64,000 nucleotides of DNA from RHLJ01 sp965222205 (GCA_965222205.1 OZ244932.1:3224001-3288000), one strand, 5' to 3'. Positions 24,439 to 33,822 are shown, counted from the first letter of the stretch. Translations and numbers: made by a program. Notes: generated from the sequence alone by a model not told the origin.

Positions 24439-25614
24439 TTACCTACGATCAGTCATATACATCTCTCCAAGTCGACCAGAGAAATGGCTTTTCGAAGAGT
24501 ATTTTGACTTCAGGCGGGCTACGGATGCAATACGTTCTTCAGCCAGAATATTGGAGGCCTTGTACGTCGGAATTTCGTGATCTTCGGAATACTTCAGGAT
24601 ATTTAGCGTGGTATCATAAATTTTTTGAGTACGATTCATCGCCTGCTCCCGGTTGTAGCCTTCAAGCTCACTGGAGATGTTAATGATCCCGCCCGCATTA
24701 ATCACATAATCAGGAGCATAAATAATGCCCTTTTCTAACAGCATCTGGCCGTGCTTTTCTTCTACATCCAGTACGTTATTCGCACCGCCTGCTATAATAT
24801 CGCACTTAAACTGATCGATGGTGTCATCGTTAATAATCCCCCCCAATGCACAAGGGGTAAAAATGTCCACATCAAGACCATAAATTTCATCAGGGGAAAC
24901 TACTTCGGCACCAATTTCATCAGCAAGGGACTGCGCTTTTTCTGTATAAATATCAGAAATAAACAATTTCGCGCCTTCTTTGGCAGCGTGTTTCGCGAAA
25001 TACGAAGCCACATGTCCGGCACCCTGTAATGCAATTCTTTTTCCTGAAAGAGAATCATTTCCATAAGCTTTTTTTGCACAAGCTTTCGCTCCCATGTATA
25101 CGCCGTAAGCGGTTACCGGCGAAGGATTTCCACTTCCGCCCAGAGTTTCAGGAATACCGGTTACATACTTAGTCTCAGAATAAATCCACTCCATGTCCTG
25201 AACTTCCATACCAACATCTTCCGCAGTTATATATCGCCCACCAAGCCCGTCTACATATCGCCCAAAAGCCCGGAACAAAGCTTCATTTTTATCGGTGTGG
25301 GGATCGCCAATGATAACTGCCTTTCCTCCGCCCAGGTTCAACCCGGAAATTGCAGATTTATAAGTCATACCTCTGGACAAACGCAATACATCTTTCAATG
25401 CTTCTTCTTCTGTCTTGTACATCCACATTCGTGTTCCGCCTAATGCAGGGCCAAGCGTAGTATTATGTATGGCTATAATAGCTCGCAAACCAGTTTCAGG
25501 ATCAGAACACATTACAACCTGTTCATGATCCTTAGCTTTCATGGCGTTAAAAATCGGGAAGTTTGTATCTTTCGTAGCGTTGGTTTTATTCTCTTTCAAT
25601 GGGGACTTTATCAT
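24439..25614 (-). CDS. Leucine/valine-type amino acid dehydrogenase
   Basis: NAD-dependent oxidative deamination of branched-chain amino acids, of the Glu/Leu/Phe/Val dehydrogenase family. Substrate pocket GPALGGTRMW and catalytic lysine in GLNLGGGKAVIIGDP; NAD motif LQGAGHVASYFAKHA; TPCALGGIINDDTI; and AGGANNVL. At 391 residues it is about 20 longer than usual leucine dehydrogenases. The extra N-terminal residues (SPLKENKTNATKD) may be real, or the gene may start at the internal ATG of NAMKAKDHEQ. Single gene. Confidence 0.9.
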   Translation of the reverse strand: MIKSPLKENKTNATKDTNFPIFNAMKAKDHEQVVMCSDPETGLRAIIAIHNTTLGPALGGTRMWMYKTEEEALKDVLRLSRGMTYKSAISGLNLGGGKAVIIGDPHTDKNEALFRAFGRYVDGLGGRYITAEDVGMEVQDMEWIYSETKYVTGIPETLGGSGNPSPVTAYGVYMGAKACAKKAYGNDSLSGKRIALQGAGHVASYFAKHAAKEGAKLFISDIYTEKAQSLADEIGAEVVSPDEIYGLDVDIFTPCALGGIINDDTIDQFKCDIIAGGANNVLDVEEKHGQMLLEKGIIYAPDYVINAGGIINISSELEGYNREQAMNRTQKIYDTTLNILKYSEDHEIPTYKASNILAEERIASVARLKSKYSSKSHFSGRLGEMYMTDRR

Positions 25615-25919
25615 GGATATTTCTTAATTGTGGAACCGCTTCCAAAACTCTCGTTTTATCGAACCAAAATCCACCGTTAATAGTTGAGGAAGTAAAATAT
25701 TAGTAACCAGAATAGGTTATAAATGAACTTGTTTTATGTTAAGAACAAAATTAACAATTAGAGAGAAATCAAAGTTTTAAAACTTATAAAGAGTTTCAGC
25801 TTTTGATGAAAGTAACCAACAAAGTTGTATTTTAAGAATAATTAGGTGCAGAGCACTTTGGTGTTTCGGTTTGGTCGCCGGATAGCTTTTTATGTATAAA
25901 AATAAAAAAAAGGTAAATC
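25615..25919. other. Intergenic leader region between the dehydrogenase and recJ
   Basis: About 305 AT-rich bases between divergent genes. I see no repeat, RNA gene or small ORF of note; it presumably holds both promoters. Confidence 0.5.
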
Positions 25920-27623
25920 ATGTCATTCCGCTGGGTGTACGCACAGCCGGAGCAGAAAGACCGTGTGCCCATATTACAGCAGGCGCTCGGTGTTCCGGAA
26001 AAAATAGCCCGTTTGCTGGCTATCCGTGGCATAGAAAATTATGATAATGCAAAGACTTTTTTCAGACCTACTATAGATCTATTACACGATCCTTTTTTAA
26101 TGAAGGATATGGAGTTGGGTGCAGAACGGCTCGCTCTGGCTATACGTAAAAGCGAAAAAGTGCTTGTTTACGGTGATTATGACGTAGATGGTACTACGGC
26201 TACATCCTGTTTATATACTTTCCTGAAGGAATTCGGGGTTGAAGCTGATTATTATATCCCGCACCGATTTAAAGAAGGTTATGGAATAAATCCCGAAGGA
26301 ATTCAATATGCGCACGAGATAGGTGCGAACCTGATTGTCTCTGTGGATTGTGGAATCACAGCCATCAACGAAGCAATCGAGATTAAAGAAAAGGGGATGG
26401 AATTGATTATCTGTGATCACCATACGGTGGGAGATGCTATTCCTGATGCAGCGGCTGTGCTTGATCCCAAACGACCGGATTGTGATTATCCTTTCGATGG
26501 ATTATCCGGTGCTGGTGTAGGATTTAAACTTATCCAAGGTACTCTTAAACGGCTTGGACTCCCCGATTCCATTGCGTATAAATTCCTCGACTTGGTAGCT
26601 ATTTCCATCGCATCAGATATAGTGCCCATTATTGATGAAAACAGAATTTTGATGAAAGCAGGATTGCAGATGATTCAAAGTTCTCCTAGAGTTGGGATTA
26701 AGGCTTTGATGGAATTAATCAAGATGCCTATTCAGGATATAACCACGTCCAAGATTGTATTTTCGATAGGCCCAAGAATTAATGCTGCCGGAAGAATGGG
26801 AGATGCTTCAACTGCAGTTAAGCTGATGATCGCTGAATCCTATTCCGAAGCTAAAGCCCTGGCTTACGAATTAGAATCCATCAACCTGAAAAGGAGAGAC
26901 AAAGATTCGCTCACTATGGAAGAAGCACTTGCCCAGATTGATGATGATCTCGATATGGATGAGATTTCCACCTTAGTTCTCTACAAAGAAGACTGGCATC
27001 TTGGAGTGATTGGAATTGTGGCATCCCGCTTGGTTGATATGTTTCACCGTCCGGCGGTAATGCTCAGTAATGTGGATGGTAAGATAAAAGGGTCAGCCCG
27101 AAGCATTAAAGGCTTCAACATTTATGATGCGATGAAGCAATGCGAAGATTTACTGGAGCAGTTTGGAGGGCATGAATTTGCAGCTGGACTCACTCTTCAG
27201 GAAAAAAATCTTCCGGAGTTTAGGCGTCGCCTTAACCAAATTGCGTATCGCGGACTTTCCGGTTCAAAATTTGATCCGGAACTATCTATTGATTGTAAAC
27301 TTGATCTCGGCGAGATAGACATGAAGTTCTGGAAGCTACTGGCACAGTTTAAACCATTCGGCCCCGCTAATCTTCGCCCGGTGTTTGTATCGGAGGGAGT
27401 TGAGGCTGTCGGGATTCCAACTGTGGTAGGAAACGGGCATCTAAAAATGAAAGTGAAGCAAAACGGATCAGGGATATTTGACACTATCGGTTTTAACATG
27501 CATGAATTTTTACCCACGGTTAGGGATGGCGAAAAGTTCGATATTGCCTATGTGCTGGAAGAGAATTTCTGGAATGGCCGGCGCACATTACAAATGCGCT
27601 TGAAAGATATCCATCTTTCTTAA
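25920..27623 (+). CDS. recJ: Single-stranded-DNA-specific exonuclease RecJ
   Basis: 5'-3' single-strand exonuclease used in recombination and mismatch repair. DHH-family metal motifs are in order: VYGDYDVDGTT (motif I), SVDCGITA (motif II) and the eponymous CDHHTVGD (motif III). Further on are INAAGRMGDAS and the DHHA1 signature GSARSIKGFNIYDAM…EQFGGHEFAAGL. The 567-residue length is normal. ATG at 25920 after AAAAAAGGTAAATC. tRNA-Phe lies 62 bp downstream. Confidence 0.97.
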   Translation: MSFRWVYAQPEQKDRVPILQQALGVPEKIARLLAIRGIENYDNAKTFFRPTIDLLHDPFLMKDMELGAERLALAIRKSEKVLVYGDYDVDGTTATSCLYTFLKEFGVEADYYIPHRFKEGYGINPEGIQYAHEIGANLIVSVDCGITAINEAIEIKEKGMELIICDHHTVGDAIPDAAAVLDPKRPDCDYPFDGLSGAGVGFKLIQGTLKRLGLPDSIAYKFLDLVAISIASDIVPIIDENRILMKAGLQMIQSSPRVGIKALMELIKMPIQDITTSKIVFSIGPRINAAGRMGDASTAVKLMIAESYSEAKALAYELESINLKRRDKDSLTMEEALAQIDDDLDMDEISTLVLYKEDWHLGVIGIVASRLVDMFHRPAVMLSNVDGKIKGSARSIKGFNIYDAMKQCEDLLEQFGGHEFAAGLTLQEKNLPEFRRRLNQIAYRGLSGSKFDPELSIDCKLDLGEIDMKFWKLLAQFKPFGPANLRPVFVSEGVEAVGIPTVVGNGHLKMKVKQNGSGIFDTIGFNMHEFLPTVRDGEKFDIAYVLEENFWNGRRTLQMRLKDIHLS

Positions 27624-27685
27624 CATTCTTGTGCACAACTATTGTATGTAGATGGTAAAGACACTATCTTTGCAGCCCTTTCTAC

Positions 27686-27758
<73 letters not shown>

Positions 27759-27760
27759 CA

Positions 27761-27797
27761 AAAACCCTTGTAAGTCTTTGATTTACAAGGGTTTTTT
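27761..27797 (+). terminator. Terminator after tRNA-Phe
   Basis: AAAACCCTTGTAA and TTTACAAGGGTTTT form a long stem followed by a T-rich run. It came with the element, since another terminator sits beyond attR. Confidence 0.85.
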
Positions 27798-27858
27798 ATT
27801 TTATGGTGCTTGTATTGGTGTAAACATTCCCTTCTGAATAGATGTTTAAAAGAGAGTA

Positions 27859-27895
27859 AATGCTACTTATAGTCTGTAGATGTATAAGTAGCATT
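27859..27895 (+). promoter_or_regulatory. Controller operator: 13-bp perfect inverted repeat
   Basis: AATGCTACTTATA (27859-27871) and TATAAGTAGCATT (27883-27895), separated by 11 bases, 30 bp upstream of the controller gene. The 11 bases TACTTATAGTC recur directly upstream of the methyltransferase gene at 30897-30907. A shared site upstream of both transcription units is what is expected for a restriction-modification controller. Confidence 0.65.
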
Positions 27896-27925
27896 TTCCG
27901 AATATATATCAAATCATAGTGATGT

Positions 27926-28150
27926 ATGAAAATTCAAAACAGTACGTTAAACAAGGTTTTTTCAAAAAACCTGAGACACTTCCGAATTCAAGCAAAACTT
28001 TCTCAAGAAGATTTATCAGATAAGTGTGGTTTGCATAGGACATATGTTGGCTCCATAGAAAGAGGAGAAAGAAATGTTACTCTTAAGACAGTTGAAAAGT
28101 TTGCTAAGGCCCTTTCTACATCACCTATTAAATTACTTTCTGAGGATTAA
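27926..28150 (+). CDS. Restriction-modification controller (C protein), Xre-type HTH
   Basis: A 74-residue single-domain HTH protein: NLRHFRIQAKLSQEDLSDKCGLHRTYVGSIERGERNVTLKTVEKFAKAL is the classic Xre helix-turn-helix, and the size and position match R-M controller proteins. Such proteins delay endonuclease expression until the host DNA is methylated. The endonuclease gene starts one base after its stop codon. Candidate operators lie upstream of it and upstream of the methyltransferase gene. Confidence 0.85.
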   Translation: MKIQNSTLNKVFSKNLRHFRIQAKLSQEDLSDKCGLHRTYVGSIERGERNVTLKTVEKFAKALSTSPIKLLSED

Positions 28151-28151
28151 A

Positions 28152-29267
28152 ATGTATTACGATGTAAAGTCATCAGCTTTATACAAGAAAAAAAAGATTC
28201 AGGGCTCTAATCTTACAATTTATGATAAAATTGATGTGGGAGATGAGGATTTTTGGTTAACCGCAGATGAGATTGAGTATTTATTAAACTCCGGGATGAA
28301 TGGCTTAAGTGTCGATGGGTTAAAAAATAGGACTAGATCGAAGGTTTTAGGACAAAAAATATGCGAAAGCTTAGGTTATCCTGTACCAAGTGTTTTTAAA
28401 AAAACCAAACCAAAGTTCTACGGACAAAATATTGCAAGTTATTCACTAAAGGCGAATAATTTTCAAATCTATAACGAAGATATTGAACCAGAGAGAAGGT
28501 ATGTAGTAATTGATATTACACCATCTTTAGAAGTTGGTAATATTGTAGTAATTGATGGTGTTGATTTAGCCAACTATGATACTACTGGGGTTTTAACAAA
28601 AAAATATCAAGCAATTCTAGATCCCGATCATATTAATAGAATTGGTTATCCTAGCAAAACATTACTAGAGGATTCTGCAACTATAAGAAGACTAATTGAA
28701 TCATTTACAGGAAAGAAGAGGATAGGATTAAGTCCTAATACGAAGCCTACACTAGATTCAATACTAAGCCTAGATGAAATCTATAATACTCTAAAACCAT
28801 TAGTAGGGCAGAAGTTCAAAGATAGTGGATTTGACCAAGAACGAATTCGAGGAGAGAGCTTACATAGAAAAATATGTGAACTAATTGGTTATAAAACTTT
28901 TGAAGATGATGGAACATACCCAGATTTAAAGAATCAGCTTCTTGAAATAAAACTACAAACATCAAGAACAATAGATTTAGGACTTGTAACCCCAGAATCA
29001 ACTTCGAAACTTGATATAATAAAAATTGGCAGTGATCAAATATCACATAATGATGTAAGGTATGCTGTAGTAGATGCAGATATTAGAAACAAAGAAGTAG
29101 TTATAAATAACATCTATGTTGTTTCTGGATATAATTTTTTTAAAATATTTAAGAAAATGGGAGGTAAGGGAGTGAACACCAAAATTCAATTTAATTTACC
29201 TTCTTCTGTTTTTGATAAACCAAATACCTCCCAGACATCATTATTTAACTCTGATAATAATGATTGA
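28152..29267 (+). CDS. Type II restriction endonuclease
   Basis: A 371-residue protein with a PD-(D/E)xK nuclease core: YPDLKNQLLEIKLQTS near residue 258 gives P-D, then E-x-K. Just before it, GESLHRKICELIGYKTF resembles the helix that carries the first acidic residue in many such enzymes. The open frame extends upstream to 28074, but that part overlaps the controller gene. The ATG at 28152, one base after the controller stop, is the sensible start and implies coupling. The gene converges with the methyltransferase and overlaps its 3' end by 82 bp. Recognition sequence unknown. Confidence 0.8.
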   Translation: MYYDVKSSALYKKKKIQGSNLTIYDKIDVGDEDFWLTADEIEYLLNSGMNGLSVDGLKNRTRSKVLGQKICESLGYPVPSVFKKTKPKFYGQNIASYSLKANNFQIYNEDIEPERRYVVIDITPSLEVGNIVVIDGVDLANYDTTGVLTKKYQAILDPDHINRIGYPSKTLLEDSATIRRLIESFTGKKRIGLSPNTKPTLDSILSLDEIYNTLKPLVGQKFKDSGFDQERIRGESLHRKICELIGYKTFEDDGTYPDLKNQLLEIKLQTSRTIDLGLVTPESTSKLDIIKIGSDQISHNDVRYAVVDADIRNKEVVINNIYVVSGYNFFKIFKKMGGKGVNTKIQFNLPSSVFDKPNTSQTSLFNSDNND

Positions 29268-30889
29268 TTTTCAAGAGGTTCTTTTAGGGCGGTTATTTTT
29301 TTTACACGTTCAATAATTCTCTTAGCAATGTTGCCATCAGGATTTGGAAGGGGAAATTCTTTTACATACTGAGCAACAAATCGTCTCCTGCTTGAATAAA
29401 GCTTGTTGTTAAACTTTTTATCGTAAAAGTCTTTTATAAACTCAGAGTTACCTATTGCTAAAGCTAACCACATATAGTCTTCATTACTTGAATAGAAAAA
29501 GTAACAATCACCATTAACGACACTACCCGAGTCATCTAACCAAAATGTTGGTTCTTCTGCAATATCTCTAAAGACAATTTTATTCTTCTCCCAAATGGAT
29601 GGATCTTGTGGAACCCAAATTTCAAACCAATTTCGACCAGATTTTTTGATGTAGCTTCTTGATGCTAGTCGTTCGTAATTATTATACAAATATTCTTTAG
29701 TATTTGGGTATTCCTCTAAGTTAATTGCTTTCTTCTTTCCATTGATTTTCTCGTGAGTATATAAGATTTCAGTATTATCAGTTTTTGCTCTAAATCTTCT
29801 AGCAATCTTATGAGTAGTTAGTTTTTTAAGGACTTCTGGAATCTGTTGTTTAAACTCATTTTCCCAATCATTTCTTATAAAGACATTATCTGCTGTAGTT
29901 TTCACTCCTACTTTTACATCACCAACATCTTTGAATGTAACTTGGGTATTAGCTTGAACAGTGTCTAGCCATTTTTTTATTTTTTTATTGGTAATTGACC
30001 AGATAGATTTTTTATCAGATTCTAAATTTAAGGTGCCTTTTGTAACTTGATAATAATCGGTAAGTCCGATGTCATATACACCTTCAGTATTAATTGCTTC
30101 AAATAATTCTTTTACCTCTGATGGCTTGTCTTTTGTTGAATAGACAGTAGTCATTAAAGGTTCTTTACTTTTTTTCTTTTCATGTAACTCTTTCTTTCGA
30201 AGAATTAAAACAACAGGTAGTACAGCAGCCTCAAAAATTTTTGTATCGCCAAAATCCCAAACCTCAAGTATGTCAAATTTTTTCCTGATACTTTCTCGGG
30301 TATTCATGCCAGACTGAATTGACATAAATCTATTTGATACAATTAAACCAACAATACCTCCAGGCTTCAATACTCTGGAGATAGCCTCGATAAATGCTTG
30401 ATAGATATCTATTCGGCCATTTAAATCAAATGATTTAGCTAAGTATTGAGCTTTTTCTGCTCCTAGAATTTGAGTTCTTATATAAGGTGGATTGGCGATT
30501 ACAAAATCGAAATAAAATTCAGTTTCATTATGAAAAAGAGGGGTATTATTTTGCTTTGATATGAATTCTAGGAAATCAGTATTCCTTATATCTAACTTAG
30601 AATGATTTTCGTTCTTTAACCTATCAATCGACTTAATAACAGCGTCATTGTTTGTGTCAAATCCATACACTTCAACTTGTTGAGCTGTTATTTTTTCATG
30701 AATATATATTTCCCTAGTAAGAGAACTCACTAGTTGTGCATCACCGATAGCTGGATCTAAAATACTTAAGTTGACATTATCAAATTTGGAGTAATTTTGC
30801 ACCATACGTTTTGCTACAAAATCGGACAGCTTTTTTGGTGTATAATGTGTTCCAGTATTTTTGATTTCTTTTTGTGATAATTCAATCAT
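29186..30889 (-). CDS. N6-adenine DNA methyltransferase (Eco57I/TaqI-like)
   Basis: Protective methyltransferase of the R-M system, 567 residues. N-terminal GTHYTPKKLSDFVAKRMV and the SAM-binding ILDPAIGDAQLV (about residues 43-55) are typical of gamma-type Eco57I/TaqI enzymes. The catalytic motif IV is NPPY in FVIANPPYIRTQILG. The C-terminal half (about 330-530) resembles a TaqI-type target-recognition domain (WFEIWVPQDPSIWEKNKIVFRDI). Convergent with the endonuclease gene. A controller half-site stands just upstream of the start. Confidence 0.92.
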   Translation of the reverse strand: MIELSQKEIKNTGTHYTPKKLSDFVAKRMVQNYSKFDNVNLSILDPAIGDAQLVSSLTREIYIHEKITAQQVEVYGFDTNNDAVIKSIDRLKNENHSKLDIRNTDFLEFISKQNNTPLFHNETEFYFDFVIANPPYIRTQILGAEKAQYLAKSFDLNGRIDIYQAFIEAISRVLKPGGIVGLIVSNRFMSIQSGMNTRESIRKKFDILEVWDFGDTKIFEAAVLPVVLILRKKELHEKKKSKEPLMTTVYSTKDKPSEVKELFEAINTEGVYDIGLTDYYQVTKGTLNLESDKKSIWSITNKKIKKWLDTVQANTQVTFKDVGDVKVGVKTTADNVFIRNDWENEFKQQIPEVLKKLTTHKIARRFRAKTDNTEILYTHEKINGKKKAINLEEYPNTKEYLYNNYERLASRSYIKKSGRNWFEIWVPQDPSIWEKNKIVFRDIAEEPTFWLDDSGSVVNGDCYFFYSSNEDYMWLALAIGNSEFIKDFYDKKFNNKLYSSRRRFVAQYVKEFPLPNPDGNIAKRIIERVKKITALKEPLENQSLLSELNNDVWEVFGLSKTEEGKLN

Positions 30890-30896
30890 GGCTAGA

Positions 30897-30907
30897 TACT
30901 TATAGTC
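30897..30907 (-). promoter_or_regulatory. Controller half-site upstream of the methyltransferase gene
   Basis: TACTTATAGTC, identical over 11 bases to the left arm region of the controller operator at 27864-27874, starting 8 bp upstream of the methyltransferase ATG. Binding here could repress the methyltransferase late in establishment. The remaining 300 bases to the next gene are AT-rich with nothing else recognisable. Confidence 0.5.
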
Positions 30908-31221
30908 ATCAATTTTGTTTCAATGATAATAGAATACTTTGAGTAATGCATACATTTAAATTTACTTTAAAAGTGAAATTGTAGAGTGTCTTAATAGTTT
31001 ATAGAAATAAAAGGATTAGTTATTCGAATAAATTATACAGCGAAGTATGGCACTATAAACAAGCACATATTTAGAATTGAGAATAATTTAAGAGTCGTAT
31101 TGTATTTGAAGAAGAAATTCAAATTGTAAAATTAAATTGCTATATACACATAGAAATTTGTTTTATTGCTAATAAGAGTTATATAATTGTTATTAAGCGA
31201 TTATAAAAAAATGATATCGAT

Positions 31222-31425
31222 ATGGCTCAACATAATGTTACAGGTTATCATCTAACAGTAGATGATTCAGGTCAGACTAGAATTGTTTTTGATTTACAAA
31301 ATGGTAAACAGGATCAAGTGGGTTTTACACTTGTAGGAATTGAAACTTATAAAGCAATGGTTGTATTACTTCAGAATTACTCTGTCATTTGGGATGATAC
31401 AACTAGAAGCCTAATGACTAATTAA
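31222..31425 (+). CDS. Small protein of unknown function
   Basis: A 67-residue soluble protein (HNVTGYHLTVDDSGQTRIVF, then YKAMVVLLQNYSVIWDD) with no family I recognise. It has alternating strand-like segments and then a helix. Codon use and AT content match the rest of the element. It lies alone between the methyltransferase promoter and the SRAP stub. Probably a real gene, since the frame fills its interval with a protein-like composition. Confidence 0.5.
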   Translation: MAQHNVTGYHLTVDDSGQTRIVFDLQNGKQDQVGFTLVGIETYKAMVVLLQNYSVIWDDTTRSLMTN

Positions 31426-31441
31426 AATAATGTAGCTTTTA

Positions 31442-31525
31442 TCAACTTGGGTTGTTCCTATTCTTATTAAAAACTTCTTCAAGTTCTTGTTGTTCCTCGA
31501 TTGTTAGGGTATATCTTCCACACAT
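31442..31525 (-). pseudogene. SRAP (YedK/HMCES-type) gene stub, N-terminus only
   Basis: A 27-codon frame beginning MCGRYTLTIEEQQELEEVF. MCGRYTLT is the diagnostic start of SRAP proteins, whose Cys2 crosslinks to abasic sites in single-stranded DNA. A full SRAP protein has about 200 or more residues; here the frame stops after 27 and no continuation is visible in other frames. The gene was truncated, perhaps by deletion when the element was rearranged. The rest of the 31426-31850 gap holds only small hairpins, for example TCTAAA…TTTAGA near 31718-31740. Confidence 0.65.
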
Positions 31526-31850
31526 AAATATTGAGATAAATTTTAGAGTAGTAAGAACATATTGAATTGAAGTATAAATTTATAGTAGATAGTAACTCAC
31601 CTTGAAACTATAGAGTTTTTCGGAGGCGGTGAGATATGGGACTAATACAAGCCCAGCGTCCCATAAGCTTTAAAAGCCACTTTTTGATAGATATCAAAAT
31701 GTTGGGCAAAAAAAAGCCTCTAAACCCTTTCGAATTTAGAAGCTGAAAATTAATGGCAATCGCCATAACAGTTACAAATTATCGGAGAAAAGCGACCCAG
31801 ATAAAAGGTAAATAGGTGAGCAATTATAATCGGTCACAGATAGGCTTTTA

Positions 31851-32135
31851 TTAATTACGTGATTCGATTCTGTTAGACATTAAATATTCCTCGATACCAT
31901 CCATGGGATAAAGAATTTTCCTTCCTTCTTGAGAAAATGGGATTCGTCGTTCATCTCTTAAATACTGACAGGTTCTTCTTGACCATCCAGTAAGTTCCAT
32001 AAGTTCTTCTGTCGTCAACCAAGGTTTACGTTTTGCTTTTCTTATGAGATTAGGAAGTTCCTTTTCAAACAATTCTTGTACTGCTTGATATACAACATGT
32101 GATAATTCTTCCTTAGTAGGTATATACGTAGTCAT
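31851..32135 (-). CDS. Excisionase-family helix-turn-helix protein
   Basis: A 94-residue protein with a winged-helix HTH_17/MerR-like domain: WLTTEELMELTGWSRRTCQYLRDERRIPFSQEGRKILYPMDGIEEYL. This form is common in Bacteroidota integrative elements beside the integrase and is expected to direct excision or regulate the integrase. The N-terminal 35 residues are helical. It is on the same strand as the integrase, 322 bp downstream of it in reading direction. Confidence 0.85.
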   Translation of the reverse strand: MTTYIPTKEELSHVVYQAVQELFEKELPNLIRKAKRKPWLTTEELMELTGWSRRTCQYLRDERRIPFSQEGRKILYPMDGIEEYLMSNRIESRN

Positions 32136-32304
32136 TAATGCGGAGTTAATTGTTATTTGATTCGCATAAATGATAAGGGGTAAAAAATGTTAGGTAAAGG
32201 CAGACTTTGTCACTCTTTGTAGGCTATTGGGACCCAATGTGACACACAAAAAAACTATTGAAGTGTGTTCATAGCCCGTATGTATATTGTCAATAGTAAA
32301 TGGC

Positions 32305-32322
32305 AATTCTAATATTAGAATT
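32305..32322. promoter_or_regulatory. 18-bp perfect palindrome between integrase and excisionase genes
   Basis: AATTCTAATATTAGAATT is a perfect palindrome in the 322-bp gap between the two genes. The same gap contains TGTGACACAC and GTGTGTTCATA as a weaker inverted pair (32240-32271). These are candidate recombinase or excisionase arm sites or an operator. Confidence 0.4.
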
Positions 32323-32457
32323 AGGTGTAATTTAGTTGTGCGTGATATAGAAATTCCGGGACTATTAGTAGAATGATATAGTTACGAGGAATCAAACTTA
32401 TAGTACATCCTGTAAAGAGGGCTGTTAAGGGTGGGAATTCTCAGCAGATCAGCTTTA

Positions 32458-33651
32458 TCAGTCAAATACTTTATCCATAGCTTCATCTAACAATTCTTCA
32501 TCAAAGGACTTGATATAAGACTCTGTTACTTTAAGATCAGAATGCCCAAGTGATTTAGAAAGGTTGTAAATATTCATTCCCTTCTTAAGTGCATATTGGG
32601 AATAGGAATGTCTAGCAATATGAAAAGTAACGTTTTCTTGAATCTTAGCTTTACGAGCAATTTTCTTTAACCATTTATTAGTGAGGACATTTCTAGATGA
32701 TATTTTTTTCCTAAGTGTAAATGGGTCTGTATATACCTTGTCAAGAATTGGAAATATGTACTTATCAAAATCTTCTGTGTTATAATATTGAAGTATTTCT
32801 AAGGCTCTAGTATTTAGTTTTAGACTTTTAGTATTTCCCGTTTTCTTCATTTCATATCTAAGACGACCATCTATAATATTTAACGGAGTAAGGGTACATA
32901 AATCTGAAAAGCGGATTCCAGCACAATAAAAACTGAACATGAAATAGTTACGAGTATGCCAGAGATTAGAACCTTCATTAAGTTGAAGTGATTCTATGGA
33001 TTCAATTTGATCAAAGCTGAGTTTATACTTATTAACTTTTGTTCGTTTAATTGTCTCGAAATTTCGGAACGGGTCTTCCTTGATATATTTACTCTTTATG
33101 GCTTCACTTACTAACCCTTTCAAACGTTGCATTTTCTTACGCACAGTATTTGCGTTGTTCTCTTTGATATGGAATAGATAATCTTTAAAAGATTCTAGAA
33201 ACTTTAAGTCGATATGGTTAATAACTGTATCACCGTGTCCGAAAGATGTGATGTCATTTATTACAACTTTGATATGTCGGTATTCCCAGAAGCGGTCTTG
33301 GTTCTTAAGCAATTCTCTATAGATATCGCCGTACTCTGTAATAGAAATATTTTTATTTGTTTCTAATTCTCTCTTTAAAGTCTTGGCATCTAGTTTTTCT
33401 TCTTGTCGTAAATTTGATTTCTTAGTTTCTGCTTTAATCTTAAGCGAGCTTAACTCTTCATTTAATCGAACAGATAAGGGATGTGATTTTCTAATTTCCT
33501 GAGATCGTTTATTCCAATCAGATTCTTTTATGGAGATACCCGTACTTAGATATTTAGACTTTCTATTTTCTGTAATTCGTAGATAAATTGGATATTCTCC
33601 ATTAGCCTTTTGTTTGTCTGATTTAAGAGTAAGATTTACAGTAACCGCCAT
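32458..33651 (-). CDS. Tyrosine recombinase/integrase (Bacteroidota type)
   Basis: A 397-residue site-specific recombinase that would catalyse integration at tRNA-Phe. N-terminal arm-binding domain with YPIYLRITENRKSKYLSTGI, then a SAM-like core-binding domain (TSFGHGDTVINHIDLKFLESFKDYL). Catalytic residues: Arg in CAGIRFSDLCTL, HIARHS (H-x-x-R), His in LGHSDLKVTESY, and the nucleophile Tyr in the same segment. It lies 153 bp from attR, reading away from that end, as is usual. Confidence 0.95.
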   Translation of the reverse strand: MAVTVNLTLKSDKQKANGEYPIYLRITENRKSKYLSTGISIKESDWNKRSQEIRKSHPLSVRLNEELSSLKIKAETKKSNLRQEEKLDAKTLKRELETNKNISITEYGDIYRELLKNQDRFWEYRHIKVVINDITSFGHGDTVINHIDLKFLESFKDYLFHIKENNANTVRKKMQRLKGLVSEAIKSKYIKEDPFRNFETIKRTKVNKYKLSFDQIESIESLQLNEGSNLWHTRNYFMFSFYCAGIRFSDLCTLTPLNIIDGRLRYEMKKTGNTKSLKLNTRALEILQYYNTEDFDKYIFPILDKVYTDPFTLRKKISSRNVLTNKWLKKIARKAKIQENVTFHIARHSYSQYALKKGMNIYNLSKSLGHSDLKVTESYIKSFDEELLDEAMDKVFD

Positions 33652-33804
33652 TCTTGATGATATATTAAGGTGATAACATTAGTGAAAACATTTCCAGAAT
33701 TTGACTGCATTTGTAGATTACAATCAAAACGGGATAAAATTGTTATTGCTAAACTTAGCTAATATATCGTAGTGAAGAAATGTAAGATTTAACAAATTTT
33801 GGAA

Positions 33805-33819
33805 TCCGCCCGGTCCCAC
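33805..33819 (+). other. attR direct repeat
   Basis: TCCGCCCGGTCCCAC, the second copy of the tRNA-Phe 3' end; it lacks the rest of the tRNA. Confidence 0.88.
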
Positions 33820-33822
33820 CTT

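Noticed and set aside
28074..28151. Upstream extension of the endonuclease gene
   Set aside because: It overlaps the controller gene in another frame and has no domain match; the ATG at 28152 follows the controller stop directly.
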